Below the pieces are notes generated by a model. That model was not told where the DNA came from and made no database searches. It saw only the letters and a list, made by a program, of their open reading frames with translations. A program made the position numbers and the translations under genes. Of a stretch of DNA of 64,000 nt, positions 63,661-64,000 are shown one piece after another (position 1 is the stretch's first letter; each line of letters opens with the position of its first letter). Origin of the DNA: Anaerostipes sp. 992a (lineage in GTDB: Bacteria > Bacillota > Clostridia > Lachnospirales > Lachnospiraceae); assembly GCF_001940245.1 (NCBI RefSeq), contig NZ_MJIG01000004.1, positions 558,001 to 622,000 of the forward strand, in the 5' to 3' direction.

Positions 63661-64000
63661 TTATACTTCGAATAATAAATCGCCATAGCTTGGCATTGGC
63701 CATGCAGCTTTATCTACTAACATTTCTAATGTATCTGCTGGTTTACGAACTTTACCCATTGCTTCAAATACTACATCATGATAGTATCTTGCCTGAGCCT
63801 GTACGTCATCTTCCATTGCAGATGCTTCTGATTCTACTTTTTCTAATTCTTCGATCGCTGTAAATAATTCTCTTAAGTTTTCTGTTACAGCAGTTAATAA
63901 TTCTTCCTGTACGCTAGTATCAACAGCAGCAGCCTGTTTTAATGTATTGATGGATTCTGCAAGGCTGGTCTGATATTTGATGACTGCAGGAACAATCTGC
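63661..64000 (-). CDS. glnN: Type III glutamine synthetase, C-terminal part (cut by window end)
   Basis: The last 113 codons of a gene that begins beyond the window. The read ends with DTLEMLVDKAAWPMPSYGDL and LLFEV, which matches the C-terminal end of GlnN (GSIII), preceded by a helical stretch (EELEKVESEASAMEDD). GSIII is a large glutamine synthetase of Bacteroides and clostridia. It neighbours a PII protein, suggesting joint nitrogen control. Confidence 0.85.
   Translation of the reverse strand, partial: QIVPAVIKYQTSLAESINTLKQAAAVDTSVQEELLTAVTENLRELFTAIEELEKVESEASAMEDDVQAQARYYHDVVFEAMGKVRKPADTLEMLVDKAAWPMPSYGDLLFEV

Noticed and set aside
63501-63686. N-terminal extension of the deacetylase
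   Set aside because: The region holds the upstream gene's terminator; the signal anchor begins at 63500.
1-64000. CRISPR array, prophage or tRNA genes
   Set aside because: No spaced direct repeats, phage structural genes or tRNA-like folds were seen on reading both strands.

Overview
The window looks like chromosomal DNA of a low-GC, anaerobic, spore-forming Firmicute, most likely a gut Lachnospiraceae. The evidence is the complete spoIIAA-spoIIAB-sigF operon, spoIIID, a YtvI-like sporulation membrane protein, a Csp-like subtilase, the [FeFe]-hydrogenase maturase HydE, a type III glutamine synthetase end, and several Lachnospiraceae-style DUF families (DUF5688, DUF4250, DUF5716, DUF5717). 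I found no rRNA, tRNA or CRISPR array. Most genes lie on the minus strand in short, tightly packed operons with strong AGGAGG-type ribosome sites and clear intrinsic terminators.

Layout. 1-1.6 kb: an IS607-family insertion with an intact TnpB and an internally deleted TnpA. 1.7-9.2 kb: thyA with a YtvI-like gene, a DUF5688 gene, two aminotransferases including hisC, dapA-dapB and cobO. 9.2-17.8 kb: a double-OB SSB-like protein, an autoregulated HTH/DUF3169 pair with palindromic operators, a MATE exporter, an HD hydrolase, a YibE/F protein, a secreted purple-acid-type phosphatase and hydE. 18.0-19.8 kb: typA on the plus strand. 20-29.4 kb: a Csp-like subtilase, a divergent ClpX, a MocR regulator, a cyclophilin lipoprotein, an oxidoreductase, a SEC-C protein, a small membrane protein overlapping rarA tail to tail, and a histidine phosphatase. 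29.6-30.9 kb (plus strand): DUF4250, a protein with a VTC-like pattern, and spoIIID behind a near-consensus sigma-E promoter. 30.9-39.1 kb: nadE, prfA, prmC, DUF1385, rpmE with a leader, rho, and the sigF operon.

39.2-50.3 kb: a TPR membrane protein, folC, valS with a compact structured leader, and a four-gene cluster (DUF5717, DUF5716, a TPR-like protein, a coiled-coil membrane protein). This cluster is my best candidate for an undescribed system. It joins a protein with an actin/Hsp70-like layout to a 1038-residue repeat-like protein and a membrane coiled-coil. 50.4-54.4 kb: a CobD-like PLP enzyme, a C_GCAxxG_C_C protein, a lipoprotein, signal peptidase I and purA with a structured leader. 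54.5-61.3 kb: an apparent operon running from a CaCA antiporter through a second folC, an HD hydrolase, folP, a folB-folK fusion and pheA to a DUF815 ATPase. 61.3-64 kb: mntP under a manganese (yybP-ykoY) riboswitch, a PII protein lacking the uridylylated tyrosine, a polysaccharide deacetylase, and the C-terminus of type III glutamine synthetase.

Three near-identical AT-rich palindromes (about 6.87, 21.73 and 35.76 kb) each lie just past a minus-strand terminator. No feature type I know explains them.
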